Shown: positions 14,289 through 21,370 of the stretch, in pieces
Layout: the number at the start of each line of letters is the position of its first letter
Position numbering within the stretch: the first letter of the stretch is position 1
From: Bermanella sp047628755
GTDB lineage: Bacteria; Pseudomonadota; Gammaproteobacteria; Pseudomonadales; Oceanobacteraceae
DNA length: 29,997 nucleotides
Reading direction: 5' to 3'
NCBI GenBank assembly: GCA_047628755.1
Contig: JBLHVV010000029.1
Location: 1 to 29,997 of the forward strand
Program-made: the position numbers and the translations under genes
Notes under the pieces: generated by a model
Database searches by the model: none
What the model saw: the letters and a program-made list of their open reading frames with translations, nothing else
What the model was told of the DNA's origin: nothing

Positions 14289-15404
14289 TCAAAATATATG
14301 ATTCAAATCTAATGGTACCTGCATATCCTGATCATCCATGACTAAACAATCACGACCGTTATGTTTAGCGCTATACATTAAAGCATCTGCTCTTTCTAAC
14401 ACCTGCTCAACTGTTTCAGGGGACTTATACTCAGTAATTCCCCCTGAAAAGGTAAACGTTAAACCTGGCGCCTCAGTGAACACTAGATCACGCCAGTTTT
14501 GCGCCATTCGCTCACACACTTTTTTAGCAGCTAGAAGCTGAGTGTCAGCCAATACTAAAACAAATTCTTCGCCACCTATTCTGGCGCCAACATCTACTTC
14601 TCTGAGATTATCAGTAATTAATTTTGAAAACGCTTTCAGTACTTTGTCTCCTATTGGATGCCCGTATTGATCATTCACTTTTTTAAAGTAATCTAAATCT
14701 AAATAGCACACAGTGAAGCCGTAGCGGCTGCGATTCGACAAGGCTCGCTGCTGTATCAGCACAGTTAATAAATTACGACGATTAAACAGCCCTGTTAATT
14801 CATCAGTAATAGCCAAACCCTCTATACGAGAGATAGCTGATTTTAATTCTCGATGGCGTTCAGAGAGAATCACTCTTAAATTACTGGCTTCGGCACCCAT
14901 AAAAACAAACCCTATCAGAACCAAGATAAACCCAATAAAAGTGAAAAACTCTTCGCCAATATTTAGATCTTTAATACTAAATACCTGCAAACAATATAAA
15001 ACGGCTAGATAACAGCCTACCGTATAAATCATTACTCCCTGAAGGGCTTGAAAAGACAGCTTAAATAATCCAAATGCCATTACCAGCAAGCAGGCCATCA
15101 TCATTAGAGTACGAATATCATCCATAATGTACATTAAGCCACTTAATCCCCCTATGCTCCAAACCATCTGAACGATAGTAAGGCTCGCGTCTTTAAGCCT
15201 TAAATTCCAGTTAAGATAAATAAAACCAACTGGTATAAGGTGACCTAACCACATAACGGTTACATAAATAACAACACTAACGGGCGATAAAGAGGCATAA
15301 CCTAAAAAAGACGCCAGTATGGATAATGGAATACACAGCATTAAGCCTAAATTTGCCAGCAAAGCTCTGCGTAACCGTAAAGTCTGCTTTTGTGACTGCA
15401 ACAT
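14289..15404 (-). CDS. Membrane diguanylate cyclase (GGDEF)
   Basis: This 371-residue inner-membrane enzyme should make cyclic di-GMP from two GTP. About six hydrophobic helices fill residues 15-175, with little soluble sensor between them. A short helical linker (about 180-198) leads to the GGDEF domain starting at DELTGLFNRRNLL. The active-site loop is GGEEF, which is catalytically competent, and DLDYFKKVNDQYGHPIGD is intact. The inhibitory I-site is also present: REVD followed by five residues before GGEEF. There is no EAL domain. It is transcribed convergently with the barrel gene (12 bases between ends) and has no evident operon partner. The input signal is unknown. Confidence 0.92.
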   Translation of the reverse strand: MLQSQKQTLRLRRALLANLGLMLCIPLSILASFLGYASLSPVSVVIYVTVMWLGHLIPVGFIYLNWNLRLKDASLTIVQMVWSIGGLSGLMYIMDDIRTLMMMACLLVMAFGLFKLSFQALQGVMIYTVGCYLAVLYCLQVFSIKDLNIGEEFFTFIGFILVLIGFVFMGAEASNLRVILSERHRELKSAISRIEGLAITDELTGLFNRRNLLTVLIQQRALSNRSRYGFTVCYLDLDYFKKVNDQYGHPIGDKVLKAFSKLITDNLREVDVGARIGGEEFVLVLADTQLLAAKKVCERMAQNWRDLVFTEAPGLTFTFSGGITEYKSPETVEQVLERADALMYSAKHNGRDCLVMDDQDMQVPLDLNHIF

Positions 15405-15531
15405 GATTTTGTTACCAAAAAAGGTATTTTTATTTTAGAGCATTCTACTGATTTGTTTGCACACCCGATACACTACCTAACAAACCGTTATAAAGGCTTT
15501 TTCTATCTAACTATTTAGTATGATTGATTAG

Positions 15532-15817
15532 TTGCCACTCGAGTTCCCAGAGTTTGAAAGTTTGGCTGAAATTGACATAAGTCCCACACATTATGCCATT
15601 CATAGACTAGTTAAATCGCAAGTAAAAAAGAACTATCTAATTGTTCAGAATCCACTCGTAGCTTTTAAAAAGTGATCCTAAATTGCATACAATTTCAGAA
15701 CTAGTAAGGGGTAGCTTAGACAGTTTGATAAACGGATACGAGCAATTTAGTTGCATAGGAAATGAATATAATGCTTATATATTTAATTTTATAGTGGGAT
15801 TTCTTTTATTAATTTAG
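15532..15817 (+). pseudogene. Decayed ORF with one frameshift, family unknown
   Basis: One frame is open from 15532 to a TGA at 15673-15675 and reads as plausible protein (EFESLAEIDISPTHYAIHRL, then LIVQNPLVAFKK). At the run of five A (15667-15671) the sense continues one base later as SDPKLHTISELVRGSLDSLI and ends at a TAG at 15815-15817. There is no ATG and no ribosome site, so only a fragment remains. I cannot name the family. The rest of the 506-base gap (15405-15910) shows no gene; it holds the promoter side of the diguanylate cyclase and of the ACT-domain gene. Confidence 0.4.
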
Positions 15818-15910
15818 CAAAAAAAAGACATATAAAAGAATAAACAGTAGGTTCTAAATAGTAAATGACTAAGCTATAGTAATCAGCAAAATAAATATAA
15901 AGGAAGTCCT

Positions 15911-16423
15911 ATGCCTGGTTTTTTGATTATTAGTATTATGGCCGACGATCGACCAGGTTTAGTAGAGACATTGTCTCTCATAGTTAGAGATCACGAAGGC
16001 AGTTGGCTAGAAAGCCGTATGTCTCATTTAGCGGGCAAGTTTGCTGGGATTGTTCAAGTGCAAGTGAGCAATGATAAGAAAGAAACATTAACCAATGCTC
16101 TACTGGCTTTAAAACACGAAAAATGGGTGGTCACCGTTGAGGACTCTGTGCCAGTGCCACAAGGGAATCAGCCCTGCGCAAAACTGAATATTGTAGGTAA
16201 TGATCGCCCAGGTATCATAAAAGACATGTCTCAAGTAATGGCAAAGCTAGGGGTGAATGTTCTAGAGTTAAACACACAGTTTGAAAGCGCTGCTATGTCA
16301 GCCGAAGCATTATTTAAAGCCCAAGCAGATATTCAAACACCTCAAAGCCTAGATCTAGATGACCTACGTGATGCATTAGAAAACATAAGTAACGACCTAA
16401 TGGTAGAGCTAACACCATTATAA
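15911..16423 (+). CDS. gcvR: Tandem ACT-domain regulator, GcvR-like
   Basis: This 170-residue protein has two ACT domains, each opening with the ligand-binding loop: ADDRPGLVETL at about residues 11-21 and GNDRPGIIKDM at about 96-106. GcvR in E. coli is a non-DNA-binding partner that holds the activator GcvA inactive in the glycine cleavage system, with glycine as signal. Size and layout fit this group, though identity to E. coli GcvR is low and other paired-ACT proteins exist. ATG 15911 has AAGGAAG at good spacing. A terminator follows and no gcv gene lies near, so it is a single-gene unit. Family assignment is firm; the exact partner is inferred. Confidence 0.75.
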   Translation: MPGFLIISIMADDRPGLVETLSLIVRDHEGSWLESRMSHLAGKFAGIVQVQVSNDKKETLTNALLALKHEKWVVTVEDSVPVPQGNQPCAKLNIVGNDRPGIIKDMSQVMAKLGVNVLELNTQFESAAMSAEALFKAQADIQTPQSLDLDDLRDALENISNDLMVELTPL

Positions 16424-16451
16424 AATGAATCCTTCCCTGAATTGATCAAAT

Positions 16452-16486
16452 AAAAGCCAAGTATCGAATACTATTTGGCTTTTCTA
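16452..16486 (+). terminator. Terminator after the ACT-domain gene
   Basis: AAAAGCCAA (16452-16460) pairs exactly with TTGGCTTTT (16474-16482). The loop contains a second short stem, GTAT-CGA-ATAC (16461-16471). The T-rich 3' side ends the gene at 16423. Confidence 0.85.
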
Positions 16487-16527
16487 ATTTTTATAACATA
16501 AGAAAACTATATTTAATGAAAACTCAC

Positions 16528-16556
16528 TTGACCTAAAAATGCTAACTATCTAGAAT
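16528..16556 (+). promoter_or_regulatory. Sigma-70 promoter of tRNA-Asn
   Basis: TTGACC (16528-16533) and TAGAAT (16551-16556) are separated by exactly 17 bases, placing the start near 16563, about 35 bases before the mature tRNA. The near-consensus hexamers and position are typical of stable RNA promoters. Confidence 0.7.
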
Positions 16557-16597
16557 GCACACCGCAGTTAAGGTTATCGCCAAGACAGCGATGTAGT

Positions 16598-16673
16598 TCC
16601 TCGATAGCTCAGTTGGTAGAGCAGTAGACTGTTAATCTATTGGTCACTGGTTCGAGTCCAGTTCGAGGAGCCA
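16598..16673 (+). tRNA. tRNA-Asn (anticodon GUU)
   Basis: The 76-base gene folds as a full cloverleaf: acceptor TCCTCGA (16598-16604) with TCGAGGA (16663-16669), D arm containing AGCTCAGTTGGTAGAGC, anticodon loop CTGTTAA (16629-16635) with GTT at 16631-16633, T arm with GGTTCGAGTCC, discriminator G and an encoded CCA (16671-16673). It closely matches E. coli tRNA-Asn. It stands alone between the ACT-domain gene and a convergent gene. No duplicated tRNA 3' end, integrase or island is seen next to it. Confidence 0.98.
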
Positions 16674-16709
16674 CTTTCTAGTTTAAATTTTAGATATTTA
16701 GTATTTAAC

Positions 16710-17834
16710 TTACTGTATTGGGTAAAGTACTCTGTCATTATAGCCTGTGAATACTTCTATATGCCCTGCTAGCTCCTCATCGAGTTGAACGTCACTTGTA
16801 TCGACAATTAACGGACGACCTTCTAACTGGGTTAGTTTTGTTTTGGTGCAAAGAATAATTATATTTTCGCGACCGACTCTTTTAATGACTGCCGCGCTTA
16901 GTTGCTGATTACCTCTTCCAAAAACATGTCCCTGTCCGCCGATTACGCTAACAATTATCTTTACATTTTGGTACTTTTCAATCAGTTTTAGTATTTGTTT
17001 TTCAGTTAAGTCATTAGCGATTAAGTCGCTATTGTATATAGCATCTACGCCTAATAAAGTATTATTGGCCTTTATATAGTCCATATAAAACTGGGTAGTT
17101 TTACCTGAACCGACTAAATATAACACCTCGGGATCGGATTCGTCGGCTAGATAGGCTGCCATATCTTCTAGCACTAGGTCTTCTTGTTCCATACCGCCTT
17201 GCTTTACTGCTTGAACAAATTGCCCTACTTGTGGCACCATCATTTCGCCAAATAATTTTGTTTTCACTTGGTTGTTGCGAAAAGCCACTTCATCAATATC
17301 ACGAACATCCTGATTCTTTAAATCTACCAGCTCTCCTTCAACTAGCATGCGAATTACTTGGCCGCTGGCTTTTGGGGTTATACCATACACACCACTGTGA
17401 ATTTTCACTCCAGCTGGTACTCCTAATACAGGAAATGCATCTTCTATCACTGAACATACATCTCTTGCTGTACCGTCGCCCCCTGCAAACACCAGTAGAT
17501 CTACTCCCATTTCCCTTATAATTTGTGCCGCTTGTTTTGTATGCTCGGCACTGGTGTCTTCTAAAATTGAGCCATCATTAAATGTAAAATCGATTAGGTC
17601 ATATGAAAAACCTAACTGTTTCACACTGCTCTCACCCATGTTATTTGGGCAAGTGATAATATGAAGCTGATCTTTCAAGTCCACTATTTCATTCAGTGCA
17701 ATTTGTGTGCGTAAATTTGCTTTAGGTACGGCACCTTTTTCTAAAGCTTGCAGGGCAACGCCGTCGCTGCCTTTTAAAGCAACGCTACCGCCCAAGCCTG
17801 CTAAGGGATTGATTATTAAACCAAGTTTAAACAT
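16710..17834 (-). CDS. ATP-NAD kinase family protein, AcoX-like
   Basis: The 374-residue cytoplasmic protein belongs to the ATP-NAD/AcoX kinase superfamily (PF01513). The N-terminus has a Rossmann-like strand and glycine loop (GLIINPLAGLGG), and the diphosphate-binding GGDGTARD motif is at residues 118-125, followed by GVPAGVKIHSGVYG. The C-terminal half has VIGGQGHVFGRGNQQ and a second Rossmann-like segment. It is longer than housekeeping NAD kinase (about 290 aa) and lacks its typical C-terminal signature, so it is unlikely to be NadK itself. AcoX-type relatives often accompany acetoin genes, but none is seen here, so the substrate is unknown. ATG 17834 has a weak ribosome site. It lies opposite a MAPEG gene, with an FNR/Anr site 74 bases upstream of its start. 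Confidence 0.85.
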   Translation of the reverse strand: MFKLGLIINPLAGLGGSVALKGSDGVALQALEKGAVPKANLRTQIALNEIVDLKDQLHIITCPNNMGESSVKQLGFSYDLIDFTFNDGSILEDTSAEHTKQAAQIIREMGVDLLVFAGGDGTARDVCSVIEDAFPVLGVPAGVKIHSGVYGITPKASGQVIRMLVEGELVDLKNQDVRDIDEVAFRNNQVKTKLFGEMMVPQVGQFVQAVKQGGMEQEDLVLEDMAAYLADESDPEVLYLVGSGKTTQFYMDYIKANNTLLGVDAIYNSDLIANDLTEKQILKLIEKYQNVKIIVSVIGGQGHVFGRGNQQLSAAVIKRVGRENIIILCTKTKLTQLEGRPLIVDTSDVQLDEELAGHIEVFTGYNDRVLYPIQ

Positions 17835-17907
17835 ATTAAAATTCGTTATTTATTATTGACTGAGGATATTTTGTACATCATAACTTAATGCCGGCTTCTG
17901 CCCCAGC

Positions 17908-17921
17908 TTGATTCCGATCAA
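17908..17921. promoter_or_regulatory. Perfect FNR/Anr binding site
   Basis: TTGAT-TCCG-ATCAA is an exact match to the FNR/Anr consensus TTGAT-N4-ATCAA. It lies in the 204-base gap between two divergent genes, 74 bases from the kinase-like start and 118 bases from the MAPEG start. Being symmetric it could serve either; distance favours the kinase-like gene. The rest of this gap shows no gene. Confidence 0.7.
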
Positions 17922-18038
17922 GGCATGTCTAAGTTTTGCATTTATCTATAAATACCAACAAAATCGGCTTTTTATTGTCACACAAACAATATAGAGTAAT
18001 GACTCTATATTCGAAATTAATAAAAATAGAGCGTTCTT

Positions 18039-18446
18039 ATGACTCAGTTAATTATAATCGGTCTAATCAGTTGGAGTGTCTTTTTAATCGCAGCATTATT
18101 ACTTCTTCGCAGCATGCTGGTATTGACCGGCAAAGTAGCAATTAATGAATTTTCACCCTACGGTAGTAATCTTGGTGAAGCCCACCAGCGATATATGCGA
18201 GCGCTATATAACTCGCTTGAAAACCTACCTATTTTGATTGGTACTTTATTAACTGCTGTTGTAATGGGAATGACTGATTTATCTGATCAGGTCGCAAGCT
18301 TCATACTGCTGGCTAGAATGGCACAAACGATTGTTCATGTTATTAGTACCAGCCCTATTGCAGTGGCAGCGAGAGTAACTTTTTATGTTGTCCAACTGGG
18401 ATTATGTGGTTACTTATTGGTGCAAATGGCCATGGCATATATCTAA
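18039..18446 (+). CDS. MAPEG-family membrane protein
   Basis: The 135-residue protein has four hydrophobic helices (about 5-28, 62-80, 83-103 and 110-134) and the MAPEG-type segment between the first two, QRYMRALYNSLENLPILIG, where conserved Arg, Asn and Glu residues bind glutathione or lipid in eukaryotic members. Bacterial MAPEG proteins (PF01124) sit in the inner membrane, and most have no proven reaction. ATG 18039 follows a weak AGAGCG site. It is transcribed alone, divergent from the kinase-like gene with the FNR site between. Anaerobic control is possible but unproven. Confidence 0.85.
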   Translation: MTQLIIIGLISWSVFLIAALLLLRSMLVLTGKVAINEFSPYGSNLGEAHQRYMRALYNSLENLPILIGTLLTAVVMGMTDLSDQVASFILLARMAQTIVHVISTSPIAVAARVTFYVVQLGLCGYLLVQMAMAYI

Positions 18447-18584
18447 ATGTTCAAACTCAGCCCAAAAAACCTACTTAGTTTTAATCTGAGCAGATTTTTA
18501 CTTGATAAACTGAAAATTTAATATGTTAACGTCAATTAATTAAACTTAATCCGTTAGTACACCATTTTAATAATATTGAATCGC

Positions 18585-18870
18585 TTATTCTATTTCGTCC
18601 TTAGTATTCATTACAAAGGGCCCATAGTTGGCAATGGGTTCACGATGAGGTTTACCCTGTAATATTAGCGCCTTGCCACCCGTTTTAGAAAACAAACTTA
18701 AATCATCAGTGTTACTAAACTGTACCATTTAATTTTAGCCAATATTGGCGCTCTTTCCTTCTTAGATCCCTCATGATTTGACAGCATAGACCCATCATAA
18801 ACAGCGACAATTACTTGATGGTCAAAGGAATCATATGAAGATGAGAGTTTCTACGCCGGGATGGATTACA
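18585..18870 (-). pseudogene. Decayed pirin-family gene
   Basis: The minus strand encodes the C-terminal signature of pirin proteins, LQGKPHREPIANYGPFVMNT followed by KDEIE and a TAA at 18585-18587. This frame is open back to about 18725. The sense then continues in another frame (18716-18850) as HQVIVAVYDGSMLSNHEGSK, and returns to the first frame near 18837-18870 with HPGVETLIF, resembling the pirin HPHRGFETVTY motif. So there are at least two frameshifts, and the joined product (about 95 residues) is far shorter than the usual 230-290, implying deletions. No start or ribosome site is left. Pirins are cupin proteins, some acting as quercetinases or redox regulators. The remainder of the 18447-18967 gap shows no gene. 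Confidence 0.72.
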
Positions 18871-18967
18871 TGCTAATGTCCCCACTCACTATTTATTAAT
18901 GCCTGTTATAATACTCTGTAGTAATTAGCAGCCTCCCAAACCTTTTTAAGTAGCCAGTTCAGTTCAT

Positions 18968-19672
18968 ATGACTTTAACCATTCTTTTCCAAGATGAGTAC
19001 CTTATTGCGGTGAATAAACCAAGCGGTCTATTAGTACATAAAAGCTGGGTAGCGAAAGATGCTAAAGAATTTGCCTTACAAACCGTGCGAGATATGTCAG
19101 GCAAACATGTGTTTCCAGTACACCGCTTAGATCGTCCTACATCAGGGGTATTGTTGTTTGCTTTTAGCGGTAAAATTGCACAAAAAGTACAAGCTGATTG
19201 GGAGAATGCAGAGAAAACCTACTGGGCAGTGGTCAGAGGTTGGCTAAAACAACCTGTGCTTGTAAACCATCCACTTAAAGGTATGACCGACTACGGGCAA
19301 GACGCCGATATTCAACAAGAAGCTAAGACCCACTTTGAAACAATTGATACTGTGGAAATTGATGCTGAAATTGATCGCTACCCAAGAAGCCGATTTAGCT
19401 GGGTTCAAGCAACTCCGCAACAAGGCCGAACCCATCAGATACGCAGACACTTAAAGCACCTAAGTCACCCTATCATTGGTGATGCCAGATATGGGAAAGG
19501 CAATTACAACCGCTATTTTGCCGAACATCTAGATGCTGGACGATTATTACTGCACGCAAGAAAACTTAAAATTGCTCACCCTATAACAGAGCAGCCATTG
19601 ACCTTTACCGCTGAACTAGAAGGAAATATTAAAGATTTATTCATAAAATTTAACTGGCTTAATGCCGAATAA
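18968..19672 (+). CDS. truC: tRNA pseudouridine(65) synthase
   Basis: TruC makes pseudouridine at position 65 of certain tRNAs. The 234-residue protein is a RluA-type synthase (PF00849) with the motif-II segment VHRLDRPTSGVLLF, in which Asp55 is the catalytic residue. Close matches to E. coli TruC include the start (ILFQDEYLIAVNKPSG), VRGWL and QGRTHQIRRHLKHLSHPIIGD near residue 158. There is no S4 domain, as expected for TruC. It is slightly shorter than the E. coli protein (260) because the C-terminal tail is missing. ATG 18968 has no obvious ribosome site. It ends 8 bases from the convergent transglutaminase-like gene. Confidence 0.93.
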   Translation: MTLTILFQDEYLIAVNKPSGLLVHKSWVAKDAKEFALQTVRDMSGKHVFPVHRLDRPTSGVLLFAFSGKIAQKVQADWENAEKTYWAVVRGWLKQPVLVNHPLKGMTDYGQDADIQQEAKTHFETIDTVEIDAEIDRYPRSRFSWVQATPQQGRTHQIRRHLKHLSHPIIGDARYGKGNYNRYFAEHLDAGRLLLHARKLKIAHPITEQPLTFTAELEGNIKDLFIKFNWLNAE

Positions 19673-19691
19673 GTATTTGTTTATTTGGCAT
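19662..19691. terminator. Hairpin spanning the stop codons of two convergent genes
   Basis: ATGCCGAATAA (19662-19672) pairs with TTATTTGGCAT (19681-19691) with one G-T pair and an 8-base loop. Each arm consists of the final codons and stop of one gene. There is no long T-run, but a shared end-of-transcript structure for both is likely. Confidence 0.45.
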
Positions 19692-20343
19692 CTGATAAGT
19701 CAGCTTCTAAACTTTGGCTAGCCTTATTCTTATATTCATCAACCAAGTGAGGATAGGCAGCCGCTACAGACTCGATAATCAGTTTATAGGGCACATCTTC
19801 AAAGTGACCGTGTTCACGTAAATATTCCATGGATTTCTGTCCTTCACCATTAAACTCATGGAACACAGAATCGTCTTCACCGTTAAATTCTAGCGGACTT
19901 ACCTTCATAACTCGGCAAAGACGCTTATCAAAAGCAGGGGTGGCTTTAACCCACTTACCGTCAATATACATTTCGGCATAGCCATGCATTACGAACTCAT
20001 CGTTTTTAAGCCATTCTAGGAGCGCAGGGCTAGCCAAATGATTTTGTACATCAGCCAAGCCTAATCTTGCAGGAATGGCATTTAGGCGAGCTAATGCAAC
20101 CAACAGTATTGCTTTTGGTATGCAATAAGACTGAGACTGCCATACACAATTACTGGCTTTAAAAGTTTCTTGAACTGGAGAGTATGTATAAGGGTTATAT
20201 GCAATACCATCCCGTACGCCATAATACAGGGACACCGCCTTCTGCTTACGAGTCATGCTCTGTTGAACAAACCTATTGCTGAAATCCAATAGTTTGACAT
20301 CCTCTAAATCTAGAAACCAGGTTTTAGTAAGATAGTTCTGCAT
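19681..20343 (-). CDS. Transglutaminase-like cysteine protein
   Basis: The 220-residue protein has the transglutaminase-like fold (PF01841) with the papain-type triad visible: Cys74 in SQSYCIPKAILLVAL, His120 in FVMHGYAEMYIDGKWVKA and Asp139 in TPAFDKRLC. Bacterial relatives act as peptidases, amidases or transferases on unknown targets. There is no signal peptide, so it should be cytoplasmic. ATG 20343 lacks a strong ribosome site. It converges on truC and appears to be a single-gene unit. The triad is complete, so activity is expected, but the substrate cannot be predicted. Confidence 0.85.
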   Translation of the reverse strand: MQNYLTKTWFLDLEDVKLLDFSNRFVQQSMTRKQKAVSLYYGVRDGIAYNPYTYSPVQETFKASNCVWQSQSYCIPKAILLVALARLNAIPARLGLADVQNHLASPALLEWLKNDEFVMHGYAEMYIDGKWVKATPAFDKRLCRVMKVSPLEFNGEDDSVFHEFNGEGQKSMEYLREHGHFEDVPYKLIIESVAAAYPHLVDEYKNKASQSLEADLSDAK

Positions 20344-20503
20344 TGCTGTAATGCTCCATGTATGTATTTACTCATTAATTAAAACCTTTTTATTGTTTTT
20401 GGCCAATCACAACACCGTACATAATCACTGGTATTTACAATTATTTAACATAATTAAAACAGCTGTATGGCGGAAATCCAGATAAACACTGGGCTGGACT
20501 GTG

Positions 20504-20526
20504 TTATCAACATTTTCTGTGGATAA
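20504..20526. promoter_or_regulatory. Facing pair of DnaA-type boxes
   Basis: TTATCAACA (20504-20512, one base from consensus) and TGTGGATAA (20518-20526, exact consensus on the minus strand) face each other over 5 bases. Together they form a near-perfect inverted repeat. A third exact box, TGTGCATAA (TTATGCACA on the minus strand), is at 20706-20714. The 505-base gap (20344-20848) otherwise shows no gene. Confidence 0.5.
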
Positions 20527-20629
20527 CTTGGTTAATAAGTATTTGATAAGTCTCGCAAAGCCCCGTGTTATCTGGCAGTAGCTTAAATTGGTTTTTTTTC
20601 AAACAATTAATTTTATCCTTATTTATCAA

Positions 20630-20645
20630 TGACTTGCATAAGTCA
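20630..20645. repeat. 16-base palindrome in the gap upstream of liuR
   Basis: TGACTT-GCAT-AAGTCA is a perfect inverted repeat, about 205 bases before liuR and between the second and third DnaA-type boxes. It looks like a regulator operator, but I cannot assign it. Confidence 0.4.
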
Positions 20646-20705
20646 ATACAGGGAATGCACAAAACTTGTACCACATTAATAGAAACTGACAACTTGATTT
20701 ATTTT

Positions 20706-20714
20706 TGTGCATAA
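20706..20714 (-). promoter_or_regulatory. Consensus DnaA box
   Basis: TTATGCACA on the minus strand fits TTATNCACA exactly. It lies 180 bases from the facing pair at 20504-20526. Confidence 0.45.
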
Positions 20715-20809
20715 GAAACCAAGCGAGCGCTCAGTTTTGATGCAAAAAATATGGTGTTTAGACAAAATCAACACTTTTAAACCAAATTATTCATTTTATT
20801 CGCCCAATT

Positions 20810-20842
20810 ACGTTGACGTAAACGTAAGCCTGGCCTTACACT
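20810..20842 (+). promoter_or_regulatory. liuR promoter and probable LiuR operator
   Basis: Three ACGT cores occur at exact 6-base steps (20810, 20816, 20822), giving the palindrome TTACGTTGACGTAA and an overlapping ACGTAAACGT. The overlap includes the -35 hexamer TTGACG (20813-20818), with TACACT (20837-20842) as -10 and an 18-base spacer, as expected for a MerR-type autoregulated promoter. Predicted transcription starts about at the liuR ATG (20849), so the message may be leaderless. An ACGT-type palindrome fits what I recall of LiuR sites. Confidence 0.6.
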
Positions 20843-20848
20843 GGAATT

Positions 20849-21247
20849 ATGAATCATGCTAAAACCAACATATATACAATTAGTGACTTAGCTCAACGCT
20901 TTGATATCACCACTAGAGCCATTCGCTTTTACGAAAGCGAAGGCCTTCTTAATCCTGAACGGGAGGGACAAAAACGCCTGTATCACCACAGGGACTTTAT
21001 TACCTTAAAGTTAATACTGCGCGGCAAACGTCTTGGCTGGTCATTAGCTGAAAGCCGAGAATTAATTCAAATGTACGGAACTGGTAAAAACAACCAACAG
21101 CAATATCAAAAGGTATTAGAAAAAGTACAAGAGAGTCGTAAACGACTGCAGCAACAGTTACATGATATTGAAATTATGATGGTAGAACTTGATGAACATG
21201 AAGACCGTGTTAAGCAAGTACTAGCAGAAAATTCATTAATAACGTAA
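20849..21247 (+). CDS. liuR: MerR-family regulator of the liu operon
   Basis: LiuR controls branched-chain amino acid degradation genes in many gamma- and betaproteobacteria. The 132-residue protein has a MerR helix-turn-helix in residues 9-78 (YTISDLAQRFDITTRAIRFY, then LLNPEREGQKRLYHHRDF), then a coiled coil for dimerisation (about 85-125) and only a very short C-terminal part, as in LiuR. There is no metal-binding cysteine cluster, so it is not a CueR/ZntR-type sensor; the effector is presumably an acyl-CoA or pathway intermediate. It lies directly upstream of liuABCDE in the same direction, 123 bases from liuA, with ACGT-type operator sequences over its own promoter. ATG 20849 lacks a clear ribosome site. 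Confidence 0.92.
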   Translation: MNHAKTNIYTISDLAQRFDITTRAIRFYESEGLLNPEREGQKRLYHHRDFITLKLILRGKRLGWSLAESRELIQMYGTGKNNQQQYQKVLEKVQESRKRLQQQLHDIEIMMVELDEHEDRVKQVLAENSLIT

Positions 21248-21253
21248 GTAACT

Positions 21254-21277
21254 AAAGAACTAAATAAAGAACTAAAT
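21254..21277. repeat. Tandem 12-base repeat between liuR and liuA
   Basis: AAAGAACTAAAT occurs twice head-to-tail (21254-21265 and 21266-21277) and is followed by further A/T-rich sequence. It begins just after the liuR stop. It may be slippage or an AT-rich upstream element for a liuA promoter. Confidence 0.5.
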
Positions 21278-21347
21278 AAAAATAATAATTGATAAAAATA
21301 CAATAACAGTCAAAGCGCCCACAATACAGTCGTGAGCCGCTATTGAT

Positions 21348-21364
21348 CTTGTAATACAAGGATA
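21348..21364 (+). promoter_or_regulatory. Inverted repeat overlapping the liuA ribosome binding site
   Basis: CTTGTA-A-TACAAG (21348-21360) is a perfect inverted repeat whose 3' arm runs into AAGGA (21358-21362), the likely Shine-Dalgarno for the GTG at 21371. An RNA stem could mask the site, or the repeat could be an operator. Confidence 0.4.
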
Positions 21365-21370
21365 ATTTCA

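Noticed and set aside
16598..16673. tRNA-Asn as an integration site for an island
   Set aside because: There is no integrase, no repeat of the tRNA 3' end and no shift in gene content around it.
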